From Synanceia verrucosa (taxonomy: Eukaryota > Chordata > Actinopteri > Perciformes > Synanceiidae): a stretch of DNA of 64,000 nt. Numbering within the stretch: position 1 is the stretch's first letter; every line of letters starts with the position of its first letter. The notes under the pieces are model-generated. The model was not told the origin of the DNA. It searched no databases and worked only from the letters and a program-made list of their open reading frames with translations. The position numbers and the translations under genes were made by a program. Positions 9,460 through 22,059 of the stretch are shown here, piece after piece. The stretch lies in the NCBI GenBank assembly GCA_029721515.1, contig CM056558.1:17577240-17641239 (forward strand), read 5' to 3'.

Positions 9460-11297
9460 TCATGGGAGCACAGATAGGTACTCGTTCTCTTTGCGTAATC
9501 AAATTTTCAAGCAGAAAGAAGGGTTTGAAGCACTGACCTTCCACATAGGCTGCTTACTTCTTTAACCCGTGGGTTGTAAACACTGAATAAAACTGACCCA
9601 AGAACACCTGCATCCCAGACCACGCAATGAGCGCTTGTTTGATTTAGATACAAATTTAAATGTCTTGTTCTGTCCAAATATACAGTTCCCCAAAACAATA
9701 CTTTGCGGAAATTTATCTGTAATACTTTTAGAATGGTCAGAAATATGGGAAACAGAAGGCTCACGTTTGATTCTGTATCACCAATCTTGTGAAAAAATGT
9801 AATTTCCCCATTGAGGGATTAATAAAACCACCATCATTTTTTGATGGCATCACTTAGTTTAGGCAGCAACACTACTACAGTTTCTTTTACAAAAACTACA
9901 TTGTTGGGGGTTGCATCAGGAGCAGCCAAAATGTGAACAACAGCAATTTTTTGGGAAATAAACCAACAGCTGTGACATGCTGGGAATGTGGGTGAACTAA
10001 AATAGCAGTAGCTGTACTGTCTCTGTACACTCATGAAAAATGATCAACTTTATGGTGTAGCAGTGCGTTATGTTCTATTTGTCTGTTTTTCACCAGACAC
10101 AATTGTTTTATAGTTTGCATTGCATTTCTAAAATGCTGTATCATATTGACATGGTGTGAAAATGTTCTAAGACATTTGCAATAGTTTCTTTTTTTTTTAG
10201 TCTGACATTGGTTTGTGGATGTTCAACATCCAACTGTACATCTACAGGCACTGAATAACTGTTGGTGAAGACTGGATGGAAAATAAGATCGAAAAACTTC
10301 ATTTTATGTCTCTTTCGTGTTTTCTGTTGTTTTGCTGCAGCAATGTAATGTCAGCCATGCAATCAGGAATATCCCCCAAGGACATAGTAGTCACTCAGTT
10401 GAAGTGCAAATGCCTTGTCACAATTGCCATTTGGATGAGCAGGGCGACTACGTATGACTGGTCATAAAAAGGATGAGATAGAAATAACGGCAATTCAATT
10501 TCAAACACTTGACTAAAACATGCAACTCTGAATAAGTAAGCATGAAGGACAAAAGACTCAGGCACTAAAAAAACACTGAGGGCCGCCTGACACTTTAATA
10601 AAATATCCTGACCACAAGGCTTATGCTTGACATTGCTTTTAAACGCATCGTCTGTAGCCTCTGGCTCCAAAGCTGTTGCCTTTTCAGGTGGCTTTTGGTT
10701 CCACATAACTAGACCTACGGGTGCAGTGTGGACACTACTCTAGCTTACTGTGGTGTGAAATTGCATACGTAACCTTGAAATGATTCCCACAATAGCAGAT
10801 GGTCTAAGCAATGGAGAAAAATACGTTTTGCCTGCCTGTCTGACGAAGGAAGGTGACAATAAATGAAAGTTTGATTAGAAAACGACACCTGGGGGGTTAT
10901 GACAGGTGACGGGAGAGTGAGCCTCTTCAAACTAACAGGAGAACGATAAATTCCATCTCTGACTGATCATGATGGAGCACACTTATGAGACCTTCATTAA
11001 CTACAAAACCATGCAGCTTCTCACATCAGTCCTGCGCTTCAGAACGGCAAATTAGTGTCACCGGGGAGGTAACAAATTCACACCGAAAAACAAAAAAATT
11101 AGAAGAAAAGTGATACCAGTTTTAACAAATGTAATTCATTCAGTACATGCAAAATATGTATGGCTCACAGATATATATTTGCACACAACCTCAAGGGCTT
11201 AAATATGTTCTGCTGTAAATCTCCAAAGCTGATAAAAATCATGAATTTTGGCACAGGCTATTTTCGGACATGCTTATTATGATAATGTCTGGAATCA

Positions 11298-11300
<3 letters not shown>
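9460..11300. other. No gene seen
   Basis: AT-rich DNA. A short worn retroelement tail is at about 9804-9823. Open frames on both strands are short and without recognisable motifs, the longest being 103 codons on the minus strand at 10395-10706. Nothing else was identified. Confidence 0.5.

Positions 11301-11301
<1 letters not shown>

Positions 11302-11382
<81 letters not shown>
11302..11382. repeat. Compound (AT)n-(AC)n microsatellite
   Basis: About 31 AT units run directly into about 10 AC units. The AT part is self-complementary and can form a cruciform or hairpin. Confidence 0.97.
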
Positions 11383-12600
11383 TTAGTTGATTTCCAGAGT
11401 GTTTGGTGACTGTTGCAATGATTTATGAGGCAAATTCAGATGGAACCATTTTCTCATTAGAGAGGAGACCATTGAACCAACCTCCTCCCTTACAGTTTGG
11501 TGAACTAAATGCTCAGTGATTGATGCTGATGTGCTAACTGCACATTCAGACTCCCAATCTAAATTGCAGATATCAGAGTGCCCATCGCTGCACTCTTTTA
11601 TATTCAAATGATATGGTCAAAGAATTAATTACTTTCAGGGGTTAATATATCCACATCACTTAATTCTTGTTGATTTAGTGTAACTTGCCATTTAATCACT
11701 GCAAATATATACAAAAGTGTAGAGGGAACTTTAATGGATGGGCTAAACTGTAGGTTCACATACCCCTCAGCTTCTCTGTGTTTCTATGCTCAGTCCTGCT
11801 TTGTCATATCACTCTCTGTTTTTCGCTTTTTGTTTTAGAGGATTCACACTCCAAGTCAAGGCCTCAGGCCTCAGGCCTGATCAAATAACAGTCTGCTTAT
11901 TATCTGTTGCAATGAGGAAACCAGGAAGACAGTAAATGTTGTTATCATTTCTCCATCAAACTGAAAGTGAACGCACACTCAGCTGAGTAAATGTCCCTGA
12001 CATAAAGTAACAGAGTCTGCTTATATTCTACAAGTGCAACACTAAATCGGTGGAATACCCTTGAGCATTAAGGTGGAAGATCCCATGGAATAAGCATGAC
12101 ATCAGGACAGCACACATTTGTTTCATCTTCCATCATTGAAAATGCATCTGCTTCCAAGATTGTTCTCCATCTCAACTCATCACACACCAACTTTGTCAGA
12201 CCACTTTTCAGTCGCAGTAAAGACATGCTTATTGTTGTGAATTAAATAAAAGAATATTTGCTTAGGGTTAGGCAGCAAAGCTCTTTGTTCGGCTCAGAAA
12301 AAAAAAAGGTTGAGCTTAAAATTTTTCCATGAAAGCCTTGTTTCAAAGTATGTCACCAGTCACTGTCCTCGAGTGTTTCTGGCACCATGGATAGGTTTAG
12401 ATTGTACTCATTTGAAAGCCTGTTGCATTTCATACCACTGCGACAAAGACTTTGTGTTTGAAGCCCTGATAATGTCAAAAGGCTGTCTATCCAGATTGTA
12501 CCACAGCCTCTTATTGTTTCAAAATGCAGCACAGGTCAGCATATTTGATGTACTTACATGATTCTTCCAGTTTGTGGGCTGTATCCATTTGGTTGAATGC
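11383..12600. other. No gene seen
   Basis: AT-rich DNA without a recognisable gene. A small tandem triplication (GGCCTCA, GGCCTCA, GGCCTGA) at 11860-11880 is the only local structure noted. Confidence 0.5.
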
Positions 12601-12603
12601 ACT

Positions 12604-12653
12604 TAGTATAAGTCACTTTGGGAAAAAAAATGACAGCTAAATGTAATGTAATG
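12604..12653 (+). mobile_element. Retroelement 3' tail (TAAGTCACTTTGG type)
   Basis: The string TAAGTCACTTTGGGAAAAAA followed by GACAGCTAAATGTAATGTAA matches the familiar fish retroelement tail that normally reads AAGTCGCTTTGGATAAAAGC then GTCTGCTAAATG. Only the tail is preserved. A related tail is at 33356-33383. Confidence 0.55.
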
Positions 12654-12939
12654 CAGTACAATTACAAATCTTGCACTCTCCACAGCTGTTCAAAGTGGCA
12701 CTGCAGTGTGAATGCAAATGCTCTGCTCTGTCTCTGTTCTTTTTATTTCTCCCACATGCTCTCTAAAGCTCCTTCCAGTAAAGCGTGGCTGCATGTTTGT
12801 GTCTCTGTAAAGTTGGATGTTTGGACAGGTCAGATCTAATGATCATTAGTGGAGGGAAAAAAAAGGTAACGCTTCAGTAAGAGCCTCCACATAACCCTAT
12901 TTATAGCAGACCTGGTCTGCAGGCATGGAGCCTCCAGGG

Positions 12940-13110
12940 AGAAAAAAAATAAAGTCATAGATCAACCTGAGGGGACGTAATTAGGAAAGATATTTAAAAT
13001 GAATAATGCAGGCTCGCTGAAATACTGAAACCACCTAAAGTTTATTAATTAAGTGCTTATCTGGTGAATAGGCTTGTTTCATGTCTCCCTTTTTTGTGCA
13101 GGCTGAATTA
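12940..13110. promoter_or_regulatory. Candidate conserved non-coding element
   Basis: A non-repetitive stretch with homeodomain-type cores (GTAATTAGG, TTATTAATTAAG, GAATTATTC) and GATA-like strings, lacking any open frame of note. It is the most enhancer-like block between 12 and 16 kb, but this rests on motif content alone. Confidence 0.2.
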
Positions 13111-15985
13111 TTCAGGGACATGAAGGCATACAGGACAGATAACACTATACTCTATATGTCATCAGTAGTCTTGTTAAGATATGATAAAAGGCACTCAGTA
13201 CTTGTGCGTCAGCACTCTTCTATTACAGTTGATATGGTTCTGTAATGCCCACCGTAGTGAGTTAGTCACACTACGGTAGTCCAGCAAGGTCACTTTGAAG
13301 TTGCAGCAGTGCACAGTCAGTGGAGATAGGAGAGTTTTAAAAAGGAATTCACATATGGCCAGCCAGGCATGTGTGCTTGAGCATTCAGAGATAATAAAAA
13401 TGATCACATATCTCTGGTGAATGCACCACAGGGGTCAAATAAACAGTGATGTTCGACTAGTATTTGATAAACAAATACCACACTTAATTTACTTTTGCTG
13501 CCTGACACAGTTAAATCCAGGGTTACAGTTCAAACATGCATTCTGCCTCTAATCCCTTCTCTATTTTCAGTTTTTTTTTTTTTTTCCCTCATATATCTCC
13601 TCTCTTGCTCGGTTTCTCTCCATCCCACTTTCTCATTTCAGTCTATCCTTCTTCCCGTCACCCATCTCTGTTTTCTTCTTTTGTTCATGCTGTTCGAGTT
13701 TCACAGATGGAGTGACTTGAGGCAATGGTGGTTATGCAAAACACAGTTCAAATGAATGCAGGGCTGCCACAGTGAAAATGACATAAAAGGCCCGCACAAA
13801 AAAAAAACATCTAACTCTTTTATAGCATGAGAATTGCATGGTAGATGCACTAAAGCACATTTAGGATTTCATTATTATAAAAGCAGGAAGATAATTCCCC
13901 TGTGCTTGGCTGGAATGACTGTATTGTTCAACAAAGAGATTAAAAAATATAGAAAAAAATGTATTTGGAGGCTACTGGTTCTGTGCAGATTAAACTGTCA
14001 ACAAGGGAATTATTCTCCTTATGAAGTCCATCAGATAACATATAGACACCATTGTATTACACGATTCCCACAAGTTTCACAGCTGTTGTTTTTTTTCCAC
14101 AATGACACATGGTCTTGTAATATGATATACAGTGCTATTGAGCCTTTCTATGAAAAAAAAAAAAAATAATTGCTTATTTAATATGGAGACTTTCTGTGGG
14201 CTATGGACATATTTATGGGCTCAGTGTGCTTGGAACAAACTCAATACTACTAATCTGCAACAGCAAATGGAAAAAAAACACATCACCTGCTAAATTGTTT
14301 CATCCACGTAATTAGAAAATATATTTAATGAATGCATGATGTGTAAATATTAAATTTCTTTCCAAAAACAGCCACTCCTGCAACACAAAATATGCTTCTA
14401 GCTTTTAAACCATGATTAAAGGGTAACTTTATGTCATTGTACCTAGCAATGTTAGCTAGGCACAGTTTTGCCTTGTTAATAACAGAGGTTACAGTTGAAG
14501 TGCCAAGGCTGCATTGAATTACGATGCGTTTAAGCTCTATTCCATAAAAATGACGATGATGTTATGATGATGTCCTCATGTAATATGGTTAAATATACAA
14601 AATTTCATTAATGATACATTTGCAGAAGCCAAAATGCAAACAATGTGTATGTTGTAATGGAGTGTATGTTGAAGTCCAGGGGTTTTATCACTTCGGCTGT
14701 AGGGGATCATGAAATTCCACTTGCATTGGTATTTTAGACTAAATTCCTGGTATTGTCATATCCCTACTATAAACGTCTGGTTTTAATTATATACAGGCAT
14801 TTTTTTTTTTTTTTTTAAATTGTTTGGTAAAATAAGAATATGTTTTACAACCATGAGCATTGTCCTTTTATTGCCTAAATATAACCATATACAGCAACAA
14901 GTCAGAATGCAAACCCTGTTCTCGGATGTCAGGGTCCTGCACTTTGTACCACCATCCATCTTGCCACTTCCCTCCATGTGAATTGTGTTTGGAATACCTT
15001 CTGGATGCATTTGCCAAAATAAACTAGTGGTATAAAGACCTCATTTCATGGACAAGGTTGCACAATGCATCCCCAATCTCTCCCTGAGAACACAGTGGCT
15101 GTGTAAAGAATACAAGTACTGTATGAGGTCTTAAGAAAGAAGTTCAAACCCTTACACCTAACTTTACCTGGCCTGTCAATGGAATAAGTGGACAAATTGT
15201 CTGTTTTTGAAAATTACAACATTTTAAACTCCACCATCCCAATCACAATGCTGGAAGGAGTGGAAGGAGAGGAAGTCATTGTGTCTTGACAATCTTACAG
15301 ACATTTCATTTGAGGTATGCTGAGGTCCGTAGTGCATTGAAGCTCCCTTCTCGTTGGAATGCAGATTGCACACTGATTCCAATCCATCCCATACTGCACA
15401 AATAAAAGTCAACAATTTTGCTATAGATAACATATAGACTCAAGCATTAAGACTGATCATACTGTATTATTTGAGAAATTTCTGTCAGCACTATCTGGAC
15501 ATGAGAATCATTTTCAACAGCAGCTTTGGCTAAAGGGGTGTCATTTGAATACTGCTGAGTCAGTAATTGCCATCTCTTTATTGTCCAGATTTTATGTTGC
15601 CAAATGGGCTTGGTCTTGACGACTGTACATCGCTTAACATTATCCGTGAGGTGCAGGGTCAATCAATACAGCGGGGACCTGTCCTTTAGTAAAATGCAGA
15701 TATGTTGTGAGTCAATACTCCTGTGTCATCACCTCTCATTTCAGTCAGGGTGGCTAAGATATGACACCATGGCAGCTCTCCCGGGAATAACACTGGAGTG
15801 AATCTCAATGGGTTCCGAACTTCTTTGCTTCTATTCTTTGTCACCTCACCTTACTTAACCTACTGTAACCTATAGTTTCCTGGGCTATCTCTACTTTTCT
15901 TTTTCTCTGAAAGTTAGTTAATTGGATTGTTGTATGTATATTTTGAATGTACAGTACTGTACAGTTTTATCTCATAAATTCACAT
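13111..15985. other. No gene seen
   Basis: AT-rich DNA with poly-T at 13571-13585, an A-run at 14153-14166 and poly-T at 14799-14816. Open frames are short. A small perfect inverted repeat CCTAGC/GCTAGG lies at about 14441-14460. Nothing else was identified. Confidence 0.5.
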
Positions 15986-15987
15986 AA

Positions 15988-16680
15988 AACCAAAGACGAA
16001 CCCCTAATTTCCACCAGATGCAGAGCAACGTCAATGTTTTGTCGGAACCTGATACGTTTCCTTTCAAATTAATGTGTCAATTTCCACTGAATGCGGAACG
16101 CCACTGACGTGCCAATGTCTGCCGAAACAAATCAACATAGCTTCTATTTTTGTCAGACGTCGGAACACGGTGCTGAAATCACGCGCTGTGACAGATCTGA
16201 TGGGTATTGACGAATGATGGCCAACAGACGCTGAGTGCCATTGATATAATAACACGTGAAAGTGTTTTTTCGGCAACGAGTTGTCGATCGCAATCTCCTG
16301 CAGTCTGTGAGTAATTTCAGGGCTTCTGGGAGATGTAATCATAGCATAAAGAGATGGTATACGGCACAGAGATAAAAGCAGACAGTGGAGACGGTTGCGA
16401 TTAGAAAGCAAAATGGACTGATTCTGGGCAAAAAGTGATGTTTTTGGTGGGAGTAGCCTCTACTCTACCACTGATAAAACAAGAGTTGAACAAGGGAAAA
16501 AAAAAACAAATTTCATGATGAAACAGAGAGTCTCTTCTTTCATTTGAGCTATTCAGTGTTTTCAGAGACATAGTACAAAATATTCTGTGGGTCTTGAAAT
16601 ATGACTCAAAATGGGCAAAAATGCTGGCACAAGGCACTTTCTGTTTTATAAAAGAGCTAGCAATTAAACAGCTAATAATA
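15988..16680 (+). mobile_element. DNA-transposon-like repeat, family copy 1 of 3
   Basis: The left part (TTTCCACCAGATGCAGAGCA onward) resembles a fish DNA-transposon-derived repeat known to me by its TTTCCAC and TCAGACGTC strings. The right part (16510-16660) contains CATGATGAAACAGAGAGTCT and TTTGAGCTATTCAGTGTTTT, which recur almost unchanged near 39735 and 46430. The strings AAAGTGTTTTTTCGGCA and TGTGAGTAAT are shared with the copy at 46.3 kb, so the two parts belong to one unit. Two minus-strand open frames (16064-16411 and 16401-16739) cross it but are not protein-like. The name and true ends of the family are not known to me. Confidence 0.6.
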
Positions 16681-16744
16681 AAATACATTTTCATAAACAA
16701 ATCGGACTCCACAATGACAGCACACCACCTCAGTATCACTCAGA

Positions 16745-18805
16745 CAATTTCAGGACATTCTGATGTGGAATAAAAACAACAAAAATAACTAAAATGTAAT
16801 GTACGGCCCATGTTTCCCCTCAGTTCAGATTGCATTGAATTAGTTAATGGTGCGTTAAAATATGAAAACATATACATTGTATATAACTGTATGTCATAGC
16901 CGAAATGTAAAGAAATCATTTAGAGACCATTTAGCCTAGTCCTACATAACTCTCCCCCTGAGATGAGCACGGACCAGCTATCCTGTCTGAGCCTGAATAT
17001 ATTTTTTGCTTTCCCAACTATTCTTACCAGCATGTGCCATCTCTGAGGAGTAAGTCAGCATCATTCATAGGAAAATCAATTAAATAACCATGAGTAGTTC
17101 TTCTCTAATCAGGAGTTTTAGAACGTCCTCAGTCCTTGAACCCAGAGGGGTAAACTCTGACTGAGAATCATTGATTGCTCGTTCTTTCATAGCAAAAAAT
17201 AATCAAACATAAAATAAATAGATAATCCACCAGACACAGGACAGTTGGATGCATGACTATGGCCCAAATTTCAAATATAGCCAGTACTCTGTGTGCCATC
17301 AGATCTTTCAGTGATGACATTAGAAGGACATATAGTGAGACTCTTAATTCTTGAGCATCCTCAGGCACTCCTCCTGATTTTTCCTTGAACTGTAATTTCA
17401 GATCAATGGAGTCGGAGGAGAATTGGCAGGTGTTGGGCCCAGCAGCCTAAACATTTTTTTCTCTACTGAACAGAAACAGAATGAGGCTCATTGTTGGACT
17501 CGGTGAGTTCCAGACTCTCCTTCAGCTTCACTCACCATTTAAACATATTTTGCTTTGAGCCAACCTGCCGTTGCCGTTGTCAAGGGTCAGTACCGTTTTT
17601 AGTCTCAGTCATGGTTTCCAGTTCAACTCATATGACGCTTCAGTGGACACATCTGCGAGCAACAGCAGTGCAAGGCTTGACACAAGCATCTGCCACGGGA
17701 CTTCGGAATTACCTTGCAAAATGTTTCTTTTCATTTGTGGTTAAAAAAAAGCTTCAGAAAAGAACAGAAGGAAATTGTCAACATCACTCCTCACATCCAA
17801 GGTCAATGAACAGACAAACAAACACTCCAAGACACAGATTTGCACCGATAGCGAGGCTCTGACTTCTCCACTTCTGAGCACAACACACATAACTTTGTAC
17901 TGCAAAGAACATATTCAACAATTAAATGCTGGCAAAATAGGACCTGACACAGATTTTAAGCAAAATGCAAATTGAGTTAAGGTTCCCTAGAAAAAACAGC
18001 TGGAGGAAAATTGCAGTAATATTCTACTTGAAAACAATTGCTACTGCAAACACTGAGCTTCGTTAGCTTGATTGCATTCGTTGCTGATAACATACTGAGT
18101 TGGTAATCTGCTGCTGCACATCACAGTGTATCTATCCTCCCGTCTTATTTCCTTCTATCTCCATTTATCATTTTCCCATCTATGTTCTTTATATGACAAG
18201 GTGCCAAGTGTTTGCAATAAGTGCGATGACACAAACACAAGTATACCTGTCAAAGTGTTGTTTATTTTCAGTGCGGTCAGCACAACAGCTGCTTGGGGTT
18301 GGTAATAAAAAAAAAAAAAAATAAAGAAATAAAAGCAATAAAAGGCTTTCTGTTGCTAATGCAGTTATAGTTATGTTTAAGAATCCTGGCCGACGGCTCA
18401 GCACTCGCTGTCAATCACTATTCGTCTGCATCCCCTGTTGAGTGGCAATAAGGAACAGGACTGGCAGACGATTGATCGAGATCAAACATCCAAGAAAAAT
18501 CCAACCAAATGACAGGCAGAGGAAAGTGGGTGGATACTGAATGCGAGTGCACGGAAGCTCATTCGTCACAATAAAACTGTATTCTGATGTTGACTTGAGG
18601 ATGTTTCATGTTGCTCCTGATTGAGTTGAACCAATACTGCAATACTGAACACCACTGGCACAAAGAAAGGACAAACTTCAGATGATGCCATTTCATTTTC
18701 TCCAGTATTGAACTGCAAACACCATTAGTTCTGCAAACTGACCGCAAAACAAGCAGACAACATCCATAACCCCGGATCCGTAATATGTTGTTTCTGCTCA
18801 AATAA
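16745..18805. other. No gene seen
   Basis: AT-rich DNA with an A-run at about 18307-18321. The longest open frame, 123 codons at 17491-17862, shows no recognisable domain, conserved motif or splice context. Confidence 0.5.
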
Positions 18806-18810
18806 TACTA

Positions 18811-19143
18811 TCATGAGCCTCTGGGAGCCTTGTAAAGGTGATTGTTATTTGGTATTTCACATACACGACAGTGGCCCCTCTTGGGGTCAGAGTATTGATT
18901 TTTTTTTTCCCAATCTGACATCAGGTGCCAGTGAAATTTCCTCCTTCTCTCAGCTTTGTTGACACTTCCTCTCAATTTTGAAGATCCTAAGGCCGCTGTG
19001 ATATTTTCCAAATCGATTTGTTTGATCAGAGGCAGTCTGATGGAGGTGGACAATTTGTCACCACTTCTATGGACCAGTCTGTATATGTCATCAGTGTGAT
19101 ATGGCATGTCATTTAGAGGCATTACCAAATTAACCAAGGCCAA
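18811..19143 (-). other. Coding-like ORF, 110 codons, weak candidate
   Basis: The translation is hydrophilic and protein-like, with a basic stretch (KAERRRKFHWHLMSDWEKKN) and a Cys pair (GHCRVC) near the end. A Cys-x-x-Cys tail after a basic segment is vaguely reminiscent of the C-termini of piggyBac-type transposases, but I could not match it to any family. The first codon in the frame is TTG; the first ATG is 21 bases inside. It could be a relic exon or chance. No flanking inverted repeats were seen. Confidence 0.2.
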
Positions 19144-19149
19144 TTTCCA

Positions 19150-20075
19150 CTGTTGATGACAAGCTTGATTCTAGCGCAGAGCATGATTTATTCCACTTTA
19201 AATTGAATTAGTTAACCTTTCTGTTACTTAATATAATTGTACGGCCCCTCATAATTCATATTTGTGTTCTGTGTTTGACTGTGCAAAAAAGTGGTCCGAA
19301 AGTCATTTAATCTTTGGCCACTTAGTGTTCCACTAAATGGGGAAATCATTTATCCTGATGGTGCTATATTTCAACTTGGTTCATTATTTAATTTAATCAG
19401 AGCAAGAAAATTGATAAATATTTGGCTGAGGAGTAAGCAGATGACATTTTTGAGGCAACATTTGCTAGTTGAATAATTAGACTTAAGCATCTGTTTGGCA
19501 ATGACAATAGGAAAGAAACTAGAAAATAAAACCCCAAATTCTTTCAAGTGTGGGTGTCAGAGCAATTTGCTATTTAGACACACTCCTCTGTCATTTTCAC
19601 CTAAGATAATAATGCATATATGCAGACTATCAATGATGAGCTAAATACTCATTTTCTGTGAGTGACAAAGCCACGACAAAACCTGCCAGTGTGTCTCATA
19701 TTATATTTTGCTATGCAGCTTAGCTTTGCTTTCTTCTCCCATTAAGGCTTACCGAAAACAAACATGATCCAATAACATCCTAATAGGATGGAGGCTGATG
19801 ATGAAACTTTTACTGTCATCATACTTATTATCCAATATAGACAATAAAAAGTAAGGGAGAGCGTGAGTTGGAGATAGAGGAGAGAAAAGCCACAGCCAGC
19901 AGAGACACAGAAGGGGAGGCGTGATGAATTTGGAAGAGGAATAAAAAGAGTGCTTATTCAGTTGAGAAAGATTTATGACCTAATGCGGATGTGGTTGTGA
20001 ACTCTTTAGTGCTTTGCCTCTCTAAAAATTCCCCCACAGTGGTGCTCAGTAACTGCAATCCTGCAATCAACATCC
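19150..20075. other. No gene seen
   Basis: AT-rich DNA with short frames only. A purine-rich stretch lies at about 19855-19960. No repeat family was recognised. Confidence 0.45.
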
Positions 20076-20079
20076 TGTC

Positions 20080-20380
20080 TCCATGTAAATGTGCATAAAT
20101 GGCTCCCTACACAATGAAATTTATGGTCCAGACAACACACCTCAAGATTTAGGTTAAAAATTGCACTCTAAGTATTGATTTATACATCAGCTTGGTTTCC
20201 TGGCATTAAATCCTGGATATTTATGCCTCCAACTCAGGGGATATAAAAATAATTATGGCAAATGAATCTGCGATATGCCATTCCTCAAATGAGGACTCAT
20301 GTTTACATGATAATGCATTAATGAGATATTATGTTTAGGATTGATCCTGATTTGAGTTGATTTCCAAGACGAAGGTAATA
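20080..20380. promoter_or_regulatory. Candidate conserved non-coding element
   Basis: It contains an octamer/POU-like cluster (ATGATAATGCATTAATGAG, about 20307-20325) and further homeodomain-like cores (AATAATTATGG near 20250), plus CACAATGAAATTTATGG. Composition is non-repetitive. This is the pattern I expect of a deeply conserved enhancer, but no alignment is available. Confidence 0.25.
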
Positions 20381-21300
20381 TATTGGTGTGTGTTATTGGA
20401 ATGGTGTTAACTACCTAGGTTCACAAATGCTCAGTTAAGTGTGGTTCAAACAAACTACAGTTTATTACTCATCCAATTAATAGTTTACTATTACTACTTT
20501 TGCTACTGCCACAAATAAAATGTGTGATGTCATTAATGACACTGTGACCGATAGCCATTCCTGCTGGTGTTGATGCAGTTTAATTCAACCTTTACCACTT
20601 TTTTTCTGAGGCTACATATTGACATAAATCCAAAAAGAGATAACGAGTGACAAAAACATGCCCTGTCTGAAACTACTCAGGGATGAAGTAGCAGGTACAA
20701 GTTTAATTAATAAAATTTATTTCGGTTCCATTTAGTGTTGTTGACTTTTCAGTAAGCCAAAATGCACAATAGCAGCACCCTGACTCTGTTTTACCTGAAT
20801 CTTATTTAGTATCATTGGTAACACCTGTCTTTATCCTATTTCACATTAAAGTGGCTGCTGTGAAAATATTTGTAATCCCATAAAATAATGCAGCATATCT
20901 GAAATTAACCATTCAAAACAGAGTAGCTGTTGGAACCTATACCTAAAGGCAATAATAAAGACCAGACTTAGGAATATGTGGACCTCACTTGCATGTAAAT
21001 CACACAGTATTTTCAATTAGAGGCATGGATTATGTTTTGTAACATTTGTGTAATAGAGACATGTTTAAATATGATTAACATTAAAGTTAGAATACCCATT
21101 TTTCAATGGGACAGAGAAAGCATATTAACAAACCATAGGTGAAAGAATGGATACAGGCAGTTCCACTGCAGTATATGAGGATCCTCTTTGATACATAGAC
21201 ATTGCAAGACTCCTCTTGGCAAAACATAAATAAAAAAAGACATGCAGTAATATTCTTGGAAAACACCACTCCAAAAGTAGTCTTGGAGTAGTGATATGGT
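20381..21300. other. No gene seen
   Basis: AT-rich DNA with no open frame or repeat that I recognise. Confidence 0.45.
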
Positions 21301-21544
21301 TCATTGTGTGTGTGGTCTTTTGCATATCTCGAGAACTGTTCATTCAATGTTCTTGACACTTGGCAGGCGGATTGCTGGGGACCCAAGTATGCAGTTGAGC
21401 ATGTCATCAACAGTGGGCCTCTACAGGTTGCAGCTCATCGACTGCATTTTTTCTGCTGTCTGCTGGATATACTAACGTTACAAAACAAACTCTTCAGTTA
21501 CGCTGATGTACCTGCCTGTCGCATTCTTCTTTAGTGACTGAGCA

Positions 21545-22057
21545 GCCTCTGACTGTGAAGCTGCAGGGCTCACTCATAAGATCAGTCTTCCTATTGATTT
21601 CCCAGAGACTGATCTCTGAAGGACAGAGATTTTATTTAATCAAACAAATCAAATGTGCAGCAACATCATCTTTAATAGGAGCGCATATGTGATTTAGTCC
21701 TACGTCATTTTCGGGAAATCCCACTTTGGGGAATCCCAGTGTGAACTACACGACCGCGTTTATACAGCTTGTACAGCGATCCGACACAGCTTTTTTTTTT
21801 GATCATGGCAGTATGCATTAGTACTACTATTAGTACTGCACTGGGTTTGTACATTTTGCAAAAGGGACAAAATTGCACAGACCAACAACGTTAACGTGTA
21901 CCTCGCTCATGTCATTGTTTACCTCACTGTGTTCCGGTGCACTTAAATCTGTAATGACGACATCAACGAGATGACGTGAGGGAGGGAGGAAAAAACAGGC
22001 ACGTAGCTCTCACAGCTGGAGGTCAAAGCCGTGGCAGCTGGCACTGTGAAAAAATGC
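21545..22057 (+). mobile_element. hAT-like non-autonomous element, 5'-truncated copy
   Basis: It shares with the element at 34.0-34.6 kb the strings CATAAGATCAGTCTTCCT, GACTGATCTCTGAA (ACCAATCTCTGAA there), CAATCAAACAAATCA-like sequence and a GCGCATA block, in the same order and orientation. Its right end, GGCAGCTGGCACTGTGAAAA, corresponds to the right terminal repeat (GGCAGTGTGAAAGC) of the longer copy. The left terminal repeat is missing. A fish-repeat-like segment (TCTCGAGAACTGTTCATTCA, then ACACTTGGCAGGCGGATTGC, about 21328-21378) lies just upstream and may be another transposon fragment. Confidence 0.6.
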
Positions 22058-22059
22058 CG

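Noticed and set aside
16064..16739. Two overlapping minus-strand ORFs
   Set aside because: They lie within a dispersed repeat, and similar peptides recur at 39643-39852 because the DNA repeat recurs, not because a protein is conserved.
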